Assembly (NCBI RefSeq): GCF_038502225.1
Contig: NC_091357.1
Span: forward strand, 5,917,500-5,981,499
Origin: Cherax quadricarinatus
Taxonomy: Eukaryota > Arthropoda > Malacostraca > Decapoda > Parastacidae
Reading direction: 5' to 3'
Length of the DNA: 64,000 nt
Positions 9,085-18,924 of the stretch are shown piece by piece (position 1 is the first letter of the stretch; every line of letters begins with the position of its first letter). A model generated the notes under the pieces. The model was not told the DNA's origin. It did not search any database and saw only the letters and a list, made by a program, of their open reading frames with translations. The position numbers were made by a program, and so were the translations under genes.

Positions 9085-9400
9085 TTTAATGCATGGTGGA
9101 AAACTAAATACACAAATGTAGTATAATGCGATCCTTCGTTGACTACGTTTCGCCCACACAGTGGATTTTATCAAGTGACAAACGGATCTAAATGGGTAAA
9201 CATGTATACGTTCAGGTAGGTTTGTGAGGACGGGTTCTGGTCTGGGTCTTCTCTATGTGGTGACCTGGCAGTGGCTCCTGAAGGAGTGTCAGAGTTGGTA
9301 CAAGTAGTCTACCGTTTACAGCCCTGTGGCAAAGGCACGGTCAACTGGGTAAAGAGTACGGGATTATATATAGGGCAGAGTCAGGTGGAGAAGGTTGGGT
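9085..9400 (-). mobile_element. Hammerhead-type fold-back element, copy 7, GTAGTC subfamily
   Basis: The minus-strand core TTGATAA, A, TCCAC/GTGGG stem with TGT loop, GAAACGTAGTC lies at about 9138-9175. A TATATATAA box at about 9365-9375 on the same strand lies upstream. It is closely related to the plus-strand copy at 18290-18400. C3 and G8 are replaced, so activity is unlikely. Ends approximate. Confidence 0.55.
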
Positions 9401-9789
9401 AGGTTGGATTTGAGACGAACCTGCCCGGGAGGGGCGAGTGTGCATGTTATGCAGTTTGGGTCTCTTGCTATATATTTGTCACTGTCCAACTTTAGCTTAT
9501 ATATTTTCGGGATATTACAATTCATTTAATCGGAAATTGCTTCTGTCTTTCTCCTCCCCCCCTCCCCCTGGTACAAACATTTAATCCACTGGACGATTTT
9601 CGTTGTTTCTGTTAATTCTTGGTATCTTGTTTTTCGCATTATCTTCAAACTTCAGTAGAATATATTGTTTGTTCTTTTTAGTGTTAACGTTTGTTTTAAA
9701 TTATCAATTTCCTTCTCTAATATATTGTCATATTCACAGGGTGTATATCTAGTTTCTATGTTTTCTCAGTGCAATACTCTCAAGATTTA
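9401..9789. other. Unassigned DNA
   Basis: No gene or repeat recognised. Confidence 0.5.
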
Positions 9790-9870
9790 TTTATCTTGCA
9801 ACACACGGGTATTTTTATGGGCGAAACGTTTCGGCAATAAACCTGCTCAAGTATTTGCACATATTTTTTA
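9790..9870 (+). mobile_element. Hammerhead-type fold-back element, copy 8 (fragment)
   Basis: Contains GGGCGAAACGTTTCGGCAAT followed by AAACC, with the AATAAA overlap and downstream TGCTCAAGT typical of the family. The CTGANGA half is absent. Confidence 0.45.
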
Positions 9871-9974
9871 AATTTGTGGGTATTGTATGCCATCAATATG
9901 ATACATATTCGGTGCTTCATTTGGGTTGAAGTTCTGACATGATATCTGATTACATTGTCGTGTGTTGCAGAAAT

Positions 9975-10101
9975 CTTCTTGTATTTGAAGATTGAGACAC
10001 TTATGCAACATATGGGAATCAATAAAGATTCCCATATGTTGCATTAGTGTCTCAATCTTCAACTTGTCGGTTTTCAAAACCATTCTTCACTTCTTGTATT
10101 T
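9975..10101 (+). mobile_element. Minimal 103-bp palindromic member of the fold-back family, with 12-bp target duplication
   Basis: The element at 9987-10089 is flanked by CTTCTTGTATTT at 9975-9986 and 10090-10101. It consists of a stem of about 35 bp (TTGAGACACTTATGCAACAT and its inverse) around AATAAA, followed by the family 3' end CTTGTCGGTTTTCAAAACC (hairpin 10069-10081). The hammerhead core is absent, showing that it is not needed in cis for the final insertion. Confidence 0.85.
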
Positions 10102-10632
10102 TGTTTATATCTGTTCCTCGCAGTAATTTGTCCCCATTTAGTACCTTCATGTTCTTGTTTATAATCTTTGTTTTTATTTGTTTGTCTTTGTACGTTGTCC
10201 TCAGTCCATGATCGCGTTTTCTAAGTGGGTCTCGGTACTATGTATTGAGGATTTCCGCTTGTGTTTTTTTTTTTTTTTAGTGTCGACGGTGTGCTGCTGC
10301 CTTCTCTGTCCAGCTGCTGCCTTATATATATATATATATATATATATAATGAATCAGTTTTTTCATTCTACTCTAAGTCCTGCCTCTCGCCTTTGTTGCT
10401 AAACGCTGGGTTGTATACATAGAAAATTAAGAGTTTTTCGTCTTTTTTTCTTTTGCGTTTATATCAATAAAGTTTTATGTTTTTGTTTCAGATTTAAATT
10501 TTTCTAAGTCGTAATGTTTCTGTTGCTAATATTGACATTAAATCATCTCTCTCAGGTCTGTTCCTTCTCATTACGTAGTTCCATCAGGCGCTTCTTCCTC
10601 ATGTGACGTGTATTTCTCTGTTTTGGTTTCAG
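10102..10632. other. Unassigned DNA with poly-T and TA run
   Basis: A T run lies at about 10266-10279 and (TA)n at about 10324-10349. Otherwise no gene or repeat recognised. Confidence 0.55.
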
Positions 10633-10681
10633 TTACGCACTGTTTTGGGAGCCGAGACTCAATCCTTGCAGCTAGAAATAG
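10633..10681 (+). CDS. Candidate 49-nt host microexon
   Basis: An acceptor (TTTCTCTGTTTTGGTTTCAG, ending 10632) and a consensus donor (AATAG followed by GTAAGT at 10682-10687) bound 49 nt. One frame is fully open, reading LRTVLGAETQSLQLEI plus one base. No other place in the window shows such a well-formed acceptor-donor pair. The exon would be 16 codons plus 1 nt. I do not recognise the protein. It is supported only by splice-site pattern and an open frame. Confidence 0.3.
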
Positions 10682-10687
10682 GTAAGT

Positions 10688-11365
10688 ACGGTGCATGGTT
10701 CCTCTTTCGTTTATAAGACCTCTTGAACTCTGAAGGAGTTGACCTTAGAATGGTGGGGAAGGGGGTAAAAAGTAGGTGGTGTGTTGAGATATCTGTATAA
10801 AGATTATTTATAGAAGCATTATGGGAAATATAGCAGTGTGTATCATACCAACACTGCGAGGCATCCGCCTTAAACGTTTGGGGTGTGATTCTTATGCAGA
10901 ATATTGACGGTAGAAATTAGAAGACGGTGCGGGGGTTGTCGATGCGCCTGAAACCTGTTTTGCAAAACAATGCCTGCTTTTTCACAGCGGTCATCGGGAT
11001 CTGATCGTACTGGGACGAAGCAGTACTAGTCTGCCAAGTCCATATACTAGATGAGCCCTGTGATCTTCCCCGTGATCAGCCGCAGAACACTGGTAACCAG
11101 TAATAAATGGGATGTGCTGTAGGTGTCCACCAGGGTAGATGTAAGTGGAGCTCCAAACCAGAAGTCTGCCTTCCTTTCAAGGTTATGATGTGTTCCATCA
11201 GGGTGGGTGGTGGACGTATCAAGGGTTGCTGTGTAGTAATGATGGAGGTTCTCTGGGCTGGGCACAGTGCTGGAGCACTGATCTCGTTGACTTCATTATG
11301 TCTGATACACCATCCTCTGGAAATTAAACTGTTTACATTTGGCAGACCATATTGGTCAGCTACCA
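10688..11365. other. Unassigned DNA
   Basis: No gene or repeat recognised; overlapping short open frames on both strands at 11050-11400 lack any recognisable domain. Confidence 0.5.
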
Positions 11366-11390
11366 TATAATATATATATATATATATATT
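11366..11390. repeat. (TA)n microsatellite at RTE-derivative 3' end
   Basis: A pure TA run adjoining the 3' end of the minus-strand element at 11391-11858. Confidence 0.9.
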
Positions 11391-11857
11391 TTTTTTCAAC
11401 AAGTCGGCCGTCTCCCACCGAGGCAGGGTGACCCAAAAAAGAAAGAAAACAATTTTCTTCTTATTATTTTTAGTAATCTTTACAGGAAAAGGTGTTACTA
11501 GCCCATTGTTCCCGGCATTTTAGTTGACTTTTACAACACGCATGGCTTACGGAGGAAAGATTCTTATTCCACTTCCCCATGGATATAAAAGGAAAAGTAA
11601 TAAGACCAAGAACTATTAAGATAAAATCAAAGAAAACTCAGATGAGTGTGTATAAATAAATGTGTACATATATGTGTAGTGTGACCTAAGTGTAAGTAGA
11701 AGTAGCAAGACATGCCTGTAATCTTGTATATTTATGAGACAGACAAAAGACATCAGCAATCCTACCATCATGTAAAACAATTACAGGCTTTCGTTTTACA
11801 CTCACTTGGCAGGACGGTAGTACCTCCCTGGGTGGTTGCTGTCTACCAACCTACTAC

Positions 11858-11858
<1 letters not shown>
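11391..11858 (-). mobile_element. Internally deleted RTE derivative (5' end joined to 3' end)
   Basis: On the minus strand the 5' part (GTAGGTTGGTAGACAGCAAC onward) matches the plus-strand copy at 58498, and 11480-11690 matches the RTE 5' untranslated region at 55690-55890. Only about 60 bp of the RTE 3' end follow (CTGCCTCGGTGGGAGACGGC, as at 52500-52520). All coding sequence is missing. This is a non-autonomous element carrying both RTE termini, embedded between two TA arrays. Confidence 0.8.

Positions 11859-11950
<92 letters not shown>
11859..11950. repeat. (TA)n microsatellite
   Basis: About 90 bp of uninterrupted TA at the 5' end of the RTE derivative. Confidence 0.95.
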
Positions 11951-11953
<3 letters not shown>

Positions 11954-12092
11954 CGGGTGACAGCAGCATAACCACCACCACTAGTGACAACAACATTTTC
12001 GCCAACAGCACCATTACTTGTATGTAGACCAGCCTTTGTTCTCGTAGACAAAACTATACTGTGGTGGTCACTCAGGTGTGGTCTCTTTATTT
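11951..12092. other. Unassigned DNA between TA array and 33-bp array
   Basis: Contains a short ACCACCACCACTAGTG stretch; no feature recognised. Confidence 0.5.
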
Positions 12093-12845
12093 CACCCCTG
12101 CCCACTACCCTATCACTACTACCCACACCCCTGCCCACTACCCTATCACTACTACCCACACCCCTGCCCACTACCTTATCTCTACTACCTACACCCCTGC
12201 CCACTACCTTATCACTACTACCCACACCCCTGCCCACTACCCTATCACTACTACCCACACCCCTGCCCACTACCCTATCACTACTACCCACACCCCTGCC
12301 CACTACCCTATCACTACTACCCACACCCCTGCCCACTACCCTATCACTACTACCCACACCCCTGCCCACTACCCTATCACTACTACCCACACCCCTGCCC
12401 ACTACCCTATCACTACTACCCACACCCCTGCCCACTACCCTATCACTACTACCCACACCCCTGCCCACTACCCTATCACTACTACCCACACCCCTGCCCA
12501 CTACCCTATCACTACTACCCACACCCCTGCCCACTACCCTATCACTACTACCCACACCCCTGCCCACTACCCTATCACTACTACCCACACCCCTGCCCAC
12601 TACCCTATCACTACTACCCACACCCCTGCCCACTACCTTATCTCTACTACCTACACCTCTGCCCACTACCTTATCTCTACTACCTACACCCCTACCCACT
12701 ACCCTATCACTACTACCCACACCTCTGCCCACTACCTTATCTCTACTACCTACACCTCTGCCCACCACCTTACCTCTACTACCCATACCCCTGCCCACTA
12801 CCCTATCTCTACTACCTACACCCCTGCCCACTACCCTATCTACTA
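12093..12845. repeat. 33-bp minisatellite, about 22 copies
   Basis: The unit begins CCCCTGCCCACTACCCTATC and is C-rich on the plus strand. The unit length is a multiple of three, so several frames stay open across the array. These are artefactual and share no domain. Copies at the edges carry variants (CTTATCTCTACTACC), while the central dozen are nearly identical. Confidence 0.95.
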
Positions 12846-12869
12846 TAAATTGAGTGGGTATGGGTGGGT

Positions 12870-13045
12870 GTGAGTTGGACCTGGCTAGCTTGTTGTACTA
12901 GGTTAGATGCCGTGATCCTTCCCTAAGGGAATGTAACCTGACCTGACTAGGTTAGGGCGTTGGTTTAAGCCGGTAGGAGAATTGGACCTGCCTCTCATGG
13001 GCCAATAAGCATGCTGCAGTGTTCCTTCTGTTCTTACTACTTACA
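12870..13045 (+). mobile_element. CR1-b 3' end fragment
   Basis: Matches in plus orientation the 3' end of the minus-strand CR1 at 19495-19680: GAGTTGGACCTGGCTAGCTT, TAAGCCGGTAGGAGAATTGG, and a GTGTTCCTTCTGTTCTTA end. Coding sequence is absent. Confidence 0.7.
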
Positions 13046-13402
13046 CCCCTTCTACCACCCGTCTGTTGTACCTCCATCCCTCCACCACCCACCTCTACCT
13101 CCTAAGTATTTGTATGTGTGGGTATATATGTGTACACGTGTGCGGGTGTGTATGGATATTTGTACATATGGGTGTTTGTGTATACTCTGAGAAAAATTAA
13201 TATTCAGTAATGCGGCTGAGTTCAGCCCAGGTTATCTTGGGTCAGTCTATATTCAGTGTTTATTTAATACAAGTGGAGCAGAGTTTGTTACTCGGTACAA
13301 GTTAATTAGTTAACTGAGACTGGTCGTCACCAGGCTAGTGCAAGTATGTGTTCTTATATATATAATAACTCTACGTACTTATATATTAATATATGTATTT
13401 AG
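13046..13402. other. Unassigned DNA
   Basis: GT-rich first 120 bp (13105-13180), then no recognised feature; short TA runs near 13350-13395. Confidence 0.5.
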
Positions 13403-13933
13403 ATGTATGAAGCCGTGCAAGAAAGGTATAAAATACCGACAATATGAAAGTTAAGACACATGTGCAACATCTGGATATCTTTATTGTAGTAGACGTTTCG
13501 CCATCCAGTGGCTTTATCAATACAGATTCTAGGACATAATAGGAAGACAGTAGAACTATATACAAAAGATGAGGTAATCAGTCCCTCGGCCTTGGAGTTA
13601 GTGTTCACAGCATCGTGGTGGAGGAGAATCTGGAGCAAAGACAAGAAGACTGGCGGTTTATATAGGCGTCAGTGGATAGGGACGGGCAGCAGACGAGGGC
13701 AAAGTCACTGGTAGGCGGGATTCCCCAGTGGAAGTAGTAGGTCCTTGTAGATGTTCCCAAAATGAGCAGTGGGCCACTGGATAGTTGCAGCAGCCGTGAA
13801 GGTCTTGTAGATGTCCTCTGAACCAAGATTCCATGATGTTGCAGTGTCTGATAAAGCCACTGGATGGCGAAACGTCTACTACAATAAAGATATCCAGATG
13901 TTGCCATGTGTCTTAACTTTCATGTATGAAGCC
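13403..13933 (-). mobile_element. Hammerhead-type fold-back element, copy 9, 507 bp with 12-bp target duplication
   Basis: The element at 13415-13921 is flanked by ATGTATGAAGCC (13403-13414 and 13922-13933). In minus orientation it has a TATATAAA box (13658-13665), the internal GAGGGACTGATTACCTCATC segment, a core ATTGATAAAGCCA/TGGCGAAACGTCTACTAC, AATAAA, and a 3' end with GGTAT-TTT-ATACC (13425-13437). The right arm repeats a core with CTGATAA at 13850-13876. G8 of the hammerhead core reads A in both arms, but the cleavage triplet would be GUC. Confidence 0.85.
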
Positions 13934-13970
13934 CTCAAAATTTCTTTCCTTACTCCCCTACCCTACTTGT

Positions 13971-14424
13971 ATATAATTTTCATTCAGGAAACGTTTCGCC
14001 ACACAGTGGCTTCATCCGTCCAATACAAAGAGGAAGGCGTAAGGAGAGGAGGAGTATGAGGTAATCAGTCCCTCAGCCTGGAGTCGATGTGTTCAGTCCA
14101 TCAATCTTGTAGAATGTGGAGAGGAGGAGTATGAGGTAATCAGTCCCTCAGCCTGGAGTCGATGTGTTCAGTCCATCAATCTTGTAGAATGTGGAGAGGA
14201 GTATGAGGTAATCAGTCCCAAGATTGATGGACTGAACACATCGACTCCAGGCTGAGGGACTGATTACCTCATACTCCTCCTCTCCTTACGCCTTCCTCTT
14301 TGTATTGGACGGATGAAGCCACTGTGTGGCGAAACGTTTCCTGAATAAAGATTCCCATATGCTGCATAAGTGTCTCAATCTTCAACTTGTCGGTTTTTCA
14401 AACCATTCATCACATATAATTTTC
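13971..14424 (+). mobile_element. Hammerhead-type fold-back element, copy 10, 432 bp with 11-bp target duplication
   Basis: The element at 13982-14413 is flanked by ATATAATTTTC (13971-13981 and 14414-14424). The left arm starts abruptly at the AATAAA/core region, as in a 5'-truncated retroelement. A segment of about 75 bp (GAGGAGTATGAGGTAATCAG onward) is tandemly repeated at 14045-14215. The right arm carries CGGATGA, hairpin GCCAC/GTGGC, GAAACGTTTC, AATAAA, and the 3' hairpin GGTTTTTCAAACC (14392-14404). Confidence 0.85.
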
Positions 14425-14593
14425 GTTACAACTCTGTGATGATGGAGATATCTTCATAAAAGTTACATTTGTGGTGTGCTGAGAGATGGTAATTGTCAAG
14501 TGATAGTAACTGTAGCTCTGCTGGAAGGTTACCTTTGATGCTGTCGTAGCTGATGACCCTTTAATGGTATACTTGAGCATATCCTCATTGTCC
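14425..14593. other. Unassigned DNA
   Basis: No gene or repeat recognised. Confidence 0.5.
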
Positions 14594-16470
14594 TACTGAA
14601 GTCTGCCACCTCTGTCTGACACTACTGAAGTCTGCCACGTCTGTCTGACACTACTGAAGTCTGCCACCTCTGTCTGACACTACTGAAGTCTGCCACCTCT
14701 GTCTGACACTACTGAAGTCTGCCAACTCTGTCTGACACTACTGAAGTCTGCCACCTCTGTCTGACACTACTGAAGTCTGCCACCTCTGTCTGACACTACT
14801 GAAGTCTGCCCCCTCTGTCTGACACTACTGAAGTCTGCCACCTCTGTCTGACACTACTGAAGTCTGCCCCCTCTGACACTACTGAAGTCTGCCACCTCTG
14901 TCTGACACTACTGAAGTCTGCCCCCTCTGTCTGACACTACTGAAGTCTGCCACCTCTGTCTGACACTACTGAAGTCTGCCCCCTCTGTCTGACACTACTG
15001 AAGTCTGCCACCTCTGTCTGACACTACTGAAGTCTGCCACCTCTGTCTGACACTACTGAAGTCTGCCCCCTCTGTCTGACACTACTGAAGTCTGCCACCT
15101 GTCTGACACTACTGAAGTCTGCCACCTCTGTCTGACACTACTGAAGTCTGCCACCTGTGACACTACTGAAGTCTGCCACCTCTGTCTGACACTACTGAAG
15201 TCTGCCACCTCTGTCTGACACTACTGAAGTCTGCCCCCTCTGACACTACTGAAGTCTGCCCCCTCTGACACTACTGAAGTCTGCCACCTCTGTCTGACAC
15301 TACTGAAGTCTGCCCCCTCTGTCTGACATTTCTGAAGTCTGCCACCTGTCTGACACTACTGAAGTCTGCCCCCTCTGTCTGACACTACTGAAGTCTGCCC
15401 CCTCTGTCTGACACTACTGAAGTCTGCCCCCTCTGTCTGACACTACTGAAGTCTGCCACCTCTGTCTGACACTACTGAAGTCTGCCACCTCTGTCTGACA
15501 CTACTGAAGTCTGCCACCTCTGTCTGACACTACTGAAGTCTGCCCCCTCTGTCTGACACTACTGAAGTCTGCCACCTCTGTCTGACACTACTGAAGTCTG
15601 CCACCTCTGTCTGACACTACTGAAGTCTGCCCCCTCTGTCTGACACTACTGAAGTCTGCCACCTGTCTGACACTACTGAAGTCTGCCACCTCTGTCTGAC
15701 ACTACTGAAGTCTGCCACCTCTGTCTGACACTACTGAAGTCTGCCACCTCTGTCTGACACTACTGAAGTCTGCCACCTCTGTCTGACACTACTGAAGTCT
15801 GCCACCGCTGTCTGACACTACTGAAGTCTGCCACCTCTGTCTGACACTACTGAATTCTGCCACCTCTGTCTGACACTACTGAAGTCTGCCACCTGTCTGA
15901 CACTACTGAAGTCTGCCACCTCTGTCTGACACTACTGAAGTCTGCCATCTCTGCCTGACACTACTGAAGTCTGCCATCTCTGCCTGACACTACTGAAGTC
16001 TGCCACCTCTGCCTGACACTACTGAAGTCTGCCACCTCTGCCTGACACTACTGAAGTCTGCCACCTCTGTCTGACACTACTGAAGTCTGCCACCTCTGAC
16101 ACTACTGAAGTCTGCCCCCTCTGTCTGACACTACTGAAGTCTGCCACCTCTGACACTACTGAAGTCTGCCCCCTCTGTCTGACACTACTGAAGTCTGCCA
16201 CCTCTGACACTACTGAAGTCTGCCCCCTCTGTCTGACACTACTGAAGTCTGCCCCCTCTGTCTGACACTACTGAAGTCTGCCACCTCTGTCTGACACTAC
16301 TGAAGTCTGCCACCTCTGTCTGACACTACTGAAGTCTGCCACCTCTGTCTGACACTACTGAAGTCTGCCACCTCTGTCTGACACTACTGAAGTCTGCCCC
16401 CTCTGACACTACTGAAGTCTGCCACCTCTGACACTACTGAAGTCTGCCAACTCAGGCTGATACTGCTGAA
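14594..16470. repeat. 29-bp minisatellite, about 65 copies, with 24-bp variants
   Basis: The unit begins CTGAAGTCTGCCACCTCTGT and ends CTGACACTA. A 5-nt deletion (loss of GTCTG) gives recurring 24-bp units, and CCACC/CCCCC variants alternate. The last units (16440-16470) decay into single-copy sequence. Reading frames through it are repeat artefacts. Confidence 0.97.
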
Positions 16471-16831
16471 GTCTGCTAAAGAAATATATATCTTTGGAAA
16501 ACAGTGCGGTAGGTCGAATGCCGGTACTGGCCTTGTCTTTACGATACGCCAGATTTCATAGCGTCAGATTTTACCCTATTTTATTTTAACCATATTAGAT
16601 ACAGACTCAGGGTTTAACAACCCTTGTACTATATTACAATTACATAGTGGGAAAATCGGCTGTACGCGGCTACCATATTCTGTATGATACAGTGGCAGTG
16701 TTCTGCGACACTATTCTGTATGAGTTGCATTGTGTGAGCACCCACAGTTTACTGCTACATTGTTGTATATGATAGTTACGTTGTGGAACACCCACAATTT
16801 ATTGCTCCCTTATTCTGTATGATGGTTAGGT
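16471..16831. other. Unassigned DNA
   Basis: A weak degenerate repeat of ATTCTGTATGATACAG-like blocks occurs about every 55 bp at 16675-16830; nothing else recognised. Confidence 0.5.
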
Positions 16832-17135
16832 TGTGTGGCCCGGTGGTCTGGTGGCTAAAGCTCCCGCTTCACACACGGAGGGCCCGGGTTCGATTCCCGG
16901 CGGGTGGAAATTCCGACACGTTTCCTTACACCTATTGTCCTGTTCACCTAGCAGCAAATAGGTACCTGGGTGTTAGTCGACTGGTGTGGGTCGCATCCTG
17001 GGGGACAAGATTAAGGACCCCAATGGAAATAAGTTAGACAGTCCTCGATGACGCACTGACTTTCTTGGGTTATCCTGGGTGGCTAACCCTCCGGGGTTAA
17101 AAATCCGAACGAAATCTTATCTTATCTTATCTTAA
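16832..17135 (+). mobile_element. tRNA-derived SINE, family S1, copy 2
   Basis: Nearly identical to 2785-3085. B box GGTTCGATTCC at 16887-16897, A-box-like TGGCTAAAGC upstream, a shared body with GTGTTAGTCGACTGGTGTGG, and a (CTTAT)n tail at 17116-17135. Only a few substitutions separate the two copies. Confidence 0.88.
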
Positions 17136-17289
17136 CACTCACAGCGTCCAGAGGCGATATTTTATAATATTTACGTAGTGGCAACTGAAGCTCCCAGCCT
17201 GAGCTGGGGGACTGCAGTAATACTAAGATAATATCGAGAGTTTCACTATGGGGCAGCGCCCCCTTGCTACACCATGTATATTGAAGAAT
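17136..17289. other. Unassigned DNA
   Basis: No clear feature; GCAGCGCCCCC at about 17254 recurs at about 17807, possibly arms of the fold-back element that starts at 17290. Confidence 0.4.
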
Positions 17290-17443
17290 TACACATATAC
17301 ATCTTTATATCTACTTTCTTTGACGTTCGCCATCCAGTGGATTTATCAATACAAGGACATAATGTGAAGACTGTAGAAGTATGTAGAAAAGATGAGGTAA
17401 TCAGTCCCTCAGCTTAGAAGTGAAGAGTACTGTGGTCTTGAAG
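17290..17443 (-). mobile_element. Hammerhead-type fold-back element, copy 11, first part
   Basis: The minus-strand core remnant ATTGATAAATCCACTGGATGG followed by CGAACGTC lies at 17325-17360. The family segment GAGGTAATCAGTCCCTCAGC is at about 17393-17412. It is interrupted by a 295-bp insertion at 17444 and continues at 17750. Confidence 0.6.
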
Positions 17444-17749
17444 CATCGATACCATGCCTAACCCTTCTAGGGTAGGGTAGGTGCCTGAGCCCGAGCCTTT
17501 AGCTCATAAGACTGTCATTCCCATTTGCCCCCTTGGGGCGGGGATGGCAGACCAGAGAGGCCTAGCTTGTGGCTAGGCCTGGGGACAGTTGGTCCCAAAG
17601 ATGAGGAGGTACTTGTGCCTCCTCCCATGGGAGACTTAGGTCTCAGACACTCCCTAAAGAGGGAGCCAAGGCCGGACCACCACTTGGAAAAGGCCCGGGC
17701 CGGGAGAATACCGGCTAATCTTTAACTAACTAACTAACTGGTCTTGAAG
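17433..17749 (+). mobile_element. TAAC-tailed retroposon, 295 bp, with 11-bp target duplication
   Basis: TGGTCTTGAAG occurs at 17433-17443 and 17739-17749 on either side of a GC-rich 295-bp insert (17444-17738) that ends in AACTAACTAACTAAC. The tail and 11-bp duplication indicate target-primed reverse transcription. No A or B box and no recognised coding motif were seen, so this may be the 3' end of an unrecognised LINE. It lies inside a fold-back element. Confidence 0.75.
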
Positions 17750-18028
17750 AATCTGTAGCAGAAGCCTGTGCTTTATACACTGTGTATTTAATGTGGACTG
17801 ACGGGGGCAGCGCCCCCCTCGCTACACTGTTAGTGTCTTGGAGCGTCAGGGTCAACGCTCCCTTCCTACGATTTTCACGCATTAGTGTACAACAGTGTGA
17901 TCACCAAGTTTCAAGACATCGTGATCACCGTGAACGAGGATGTCTGTGTGTTAGTGGTGGATGTCTGGAAACGCTACAAGCGTTAATATACGCAGTGTAC
18001 CTGTTAAGGCAGATGTGACACATATTGG
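17750..18028 (-). mobile_element. Hammerhead-type fold-back element, copy 11, second part (tentative)
   Basis: Resumes after the inserted retroposon; a TATA-like TTTATACA lies near 17774. The outer end is uncertain and no second core was found. Confidence 0.35.
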
Positions 18029-18289
18029 CTAGGTCTTATTCGACTTTGACACTATACATGTAGTGCAACGGGCAAACTTGTGTATGTGAGACTTCATGGA
18101 AGGGACATACCTCTTCAGAATACACCGTGGTAGGGGTTGCTGAACCCATTGCCAGGAAACTTCTTCATCGTTATCCCACATAACGTAAACACTCGCACGT
18201 CCCGTGCAGGTCCGTCTCAGATCCTGCCTACCCAACATTCTCCACCTGACTCTCCACCCTGTATATACTCGTGTACTCTACCCAGGCAG
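18029..18289. other. Unassigned DNA
   Basis: May include the upstream part of the next fold-back copy (TATATAC near 18262); no gene recognised. Confidence 0.4.
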
Positions 18290-18400
18290 ATCTGTTTGTA
18301 ACATGATAAAGTCCACTGTGTGGGCGAAACGTAGTCAATAAAGGATCGCGTTATACTGCATTTGTGTCTATTCTTCCGTCAGTCTTCAACCTGACCACAT
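18290..18400 (+). mobile_element. Hammerhead-type fold-back element, copy 12, GTAGTC subfamily
   Basis: Core ATGATAA, A, GTCCAC/GTGGGC hairpin with TGT loop, GAAACGTAGTC (about 18303-18342), then AATAAAGGATCGCG. Related to 9085-9400. C3 and G8 are changed. Confidence 0.6.
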
Positions 18401-18554
18401 AATATTCATAAACGACAGTTATAAGTAGCTGGCCTTTGTCTTGCGTGTATTCTTATCAGTTATTAGAGTATTGGTACAGGTTGCCAAGTCTTGTTACGAG
18501 ATTTATCAACATGTGCTCATCACCTGCTTCTAGGCTGATAGACTGATTACCTCA

Positions 18555-18640
18555 GAGAACAAAAAGGCACAATACCGTAACTGGAACAGAATACAAATGG
18601 TCCGTCTTGGACCATTTACAAAGTCGTGAACTCCTCTCAC
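18555..18640 (+). repeat. Dispersed fold-back repeat F2, copy 1
   Basis: ACAATACCGTAACTGGAACA is shared with about 60510. A hairpin AATGGTCC/GGACCATT lies at 18595-18615, and GTGCGGGTTATTTGT is also shared with the 60.5-kb copy. Nature unknown. Confidence 0.5.
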
Positions 18641-18924
18641 TTATGTGCGGGTTATTTGTATAAGTAAATTATAAGATAAAGTATCTAAGAAAAAAAAGTA
18701 AGAAATAGAGCTTTTATAAGAAATTAATAAGGATTCGAACTGGACGATATCACGACCTGCCGACGGAACCATTAATAATGAACTAAAAAAAAGTAAAATA
18801 GAGAAACCAACTATTGTAAACTTAAGAGAGTTGTCAGAGGTCATCAACTGCCATCCTTTTAACAAGGTCGCAGTTGATGGCTTCCGATAACTTTCCCAGA
18901 GCCAAGACGCGTCTGATCATTTAT
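18641..18924. other. Unassigned AT-rich DNA
   Basis: No gene or repeat recognised. Confidence 0.5.

Noticed and set aside
11854..12873. Open frames of 250-325 codons on both strands
   Set aside because: The 33-bp array and adjacent TA run create them; no domain.
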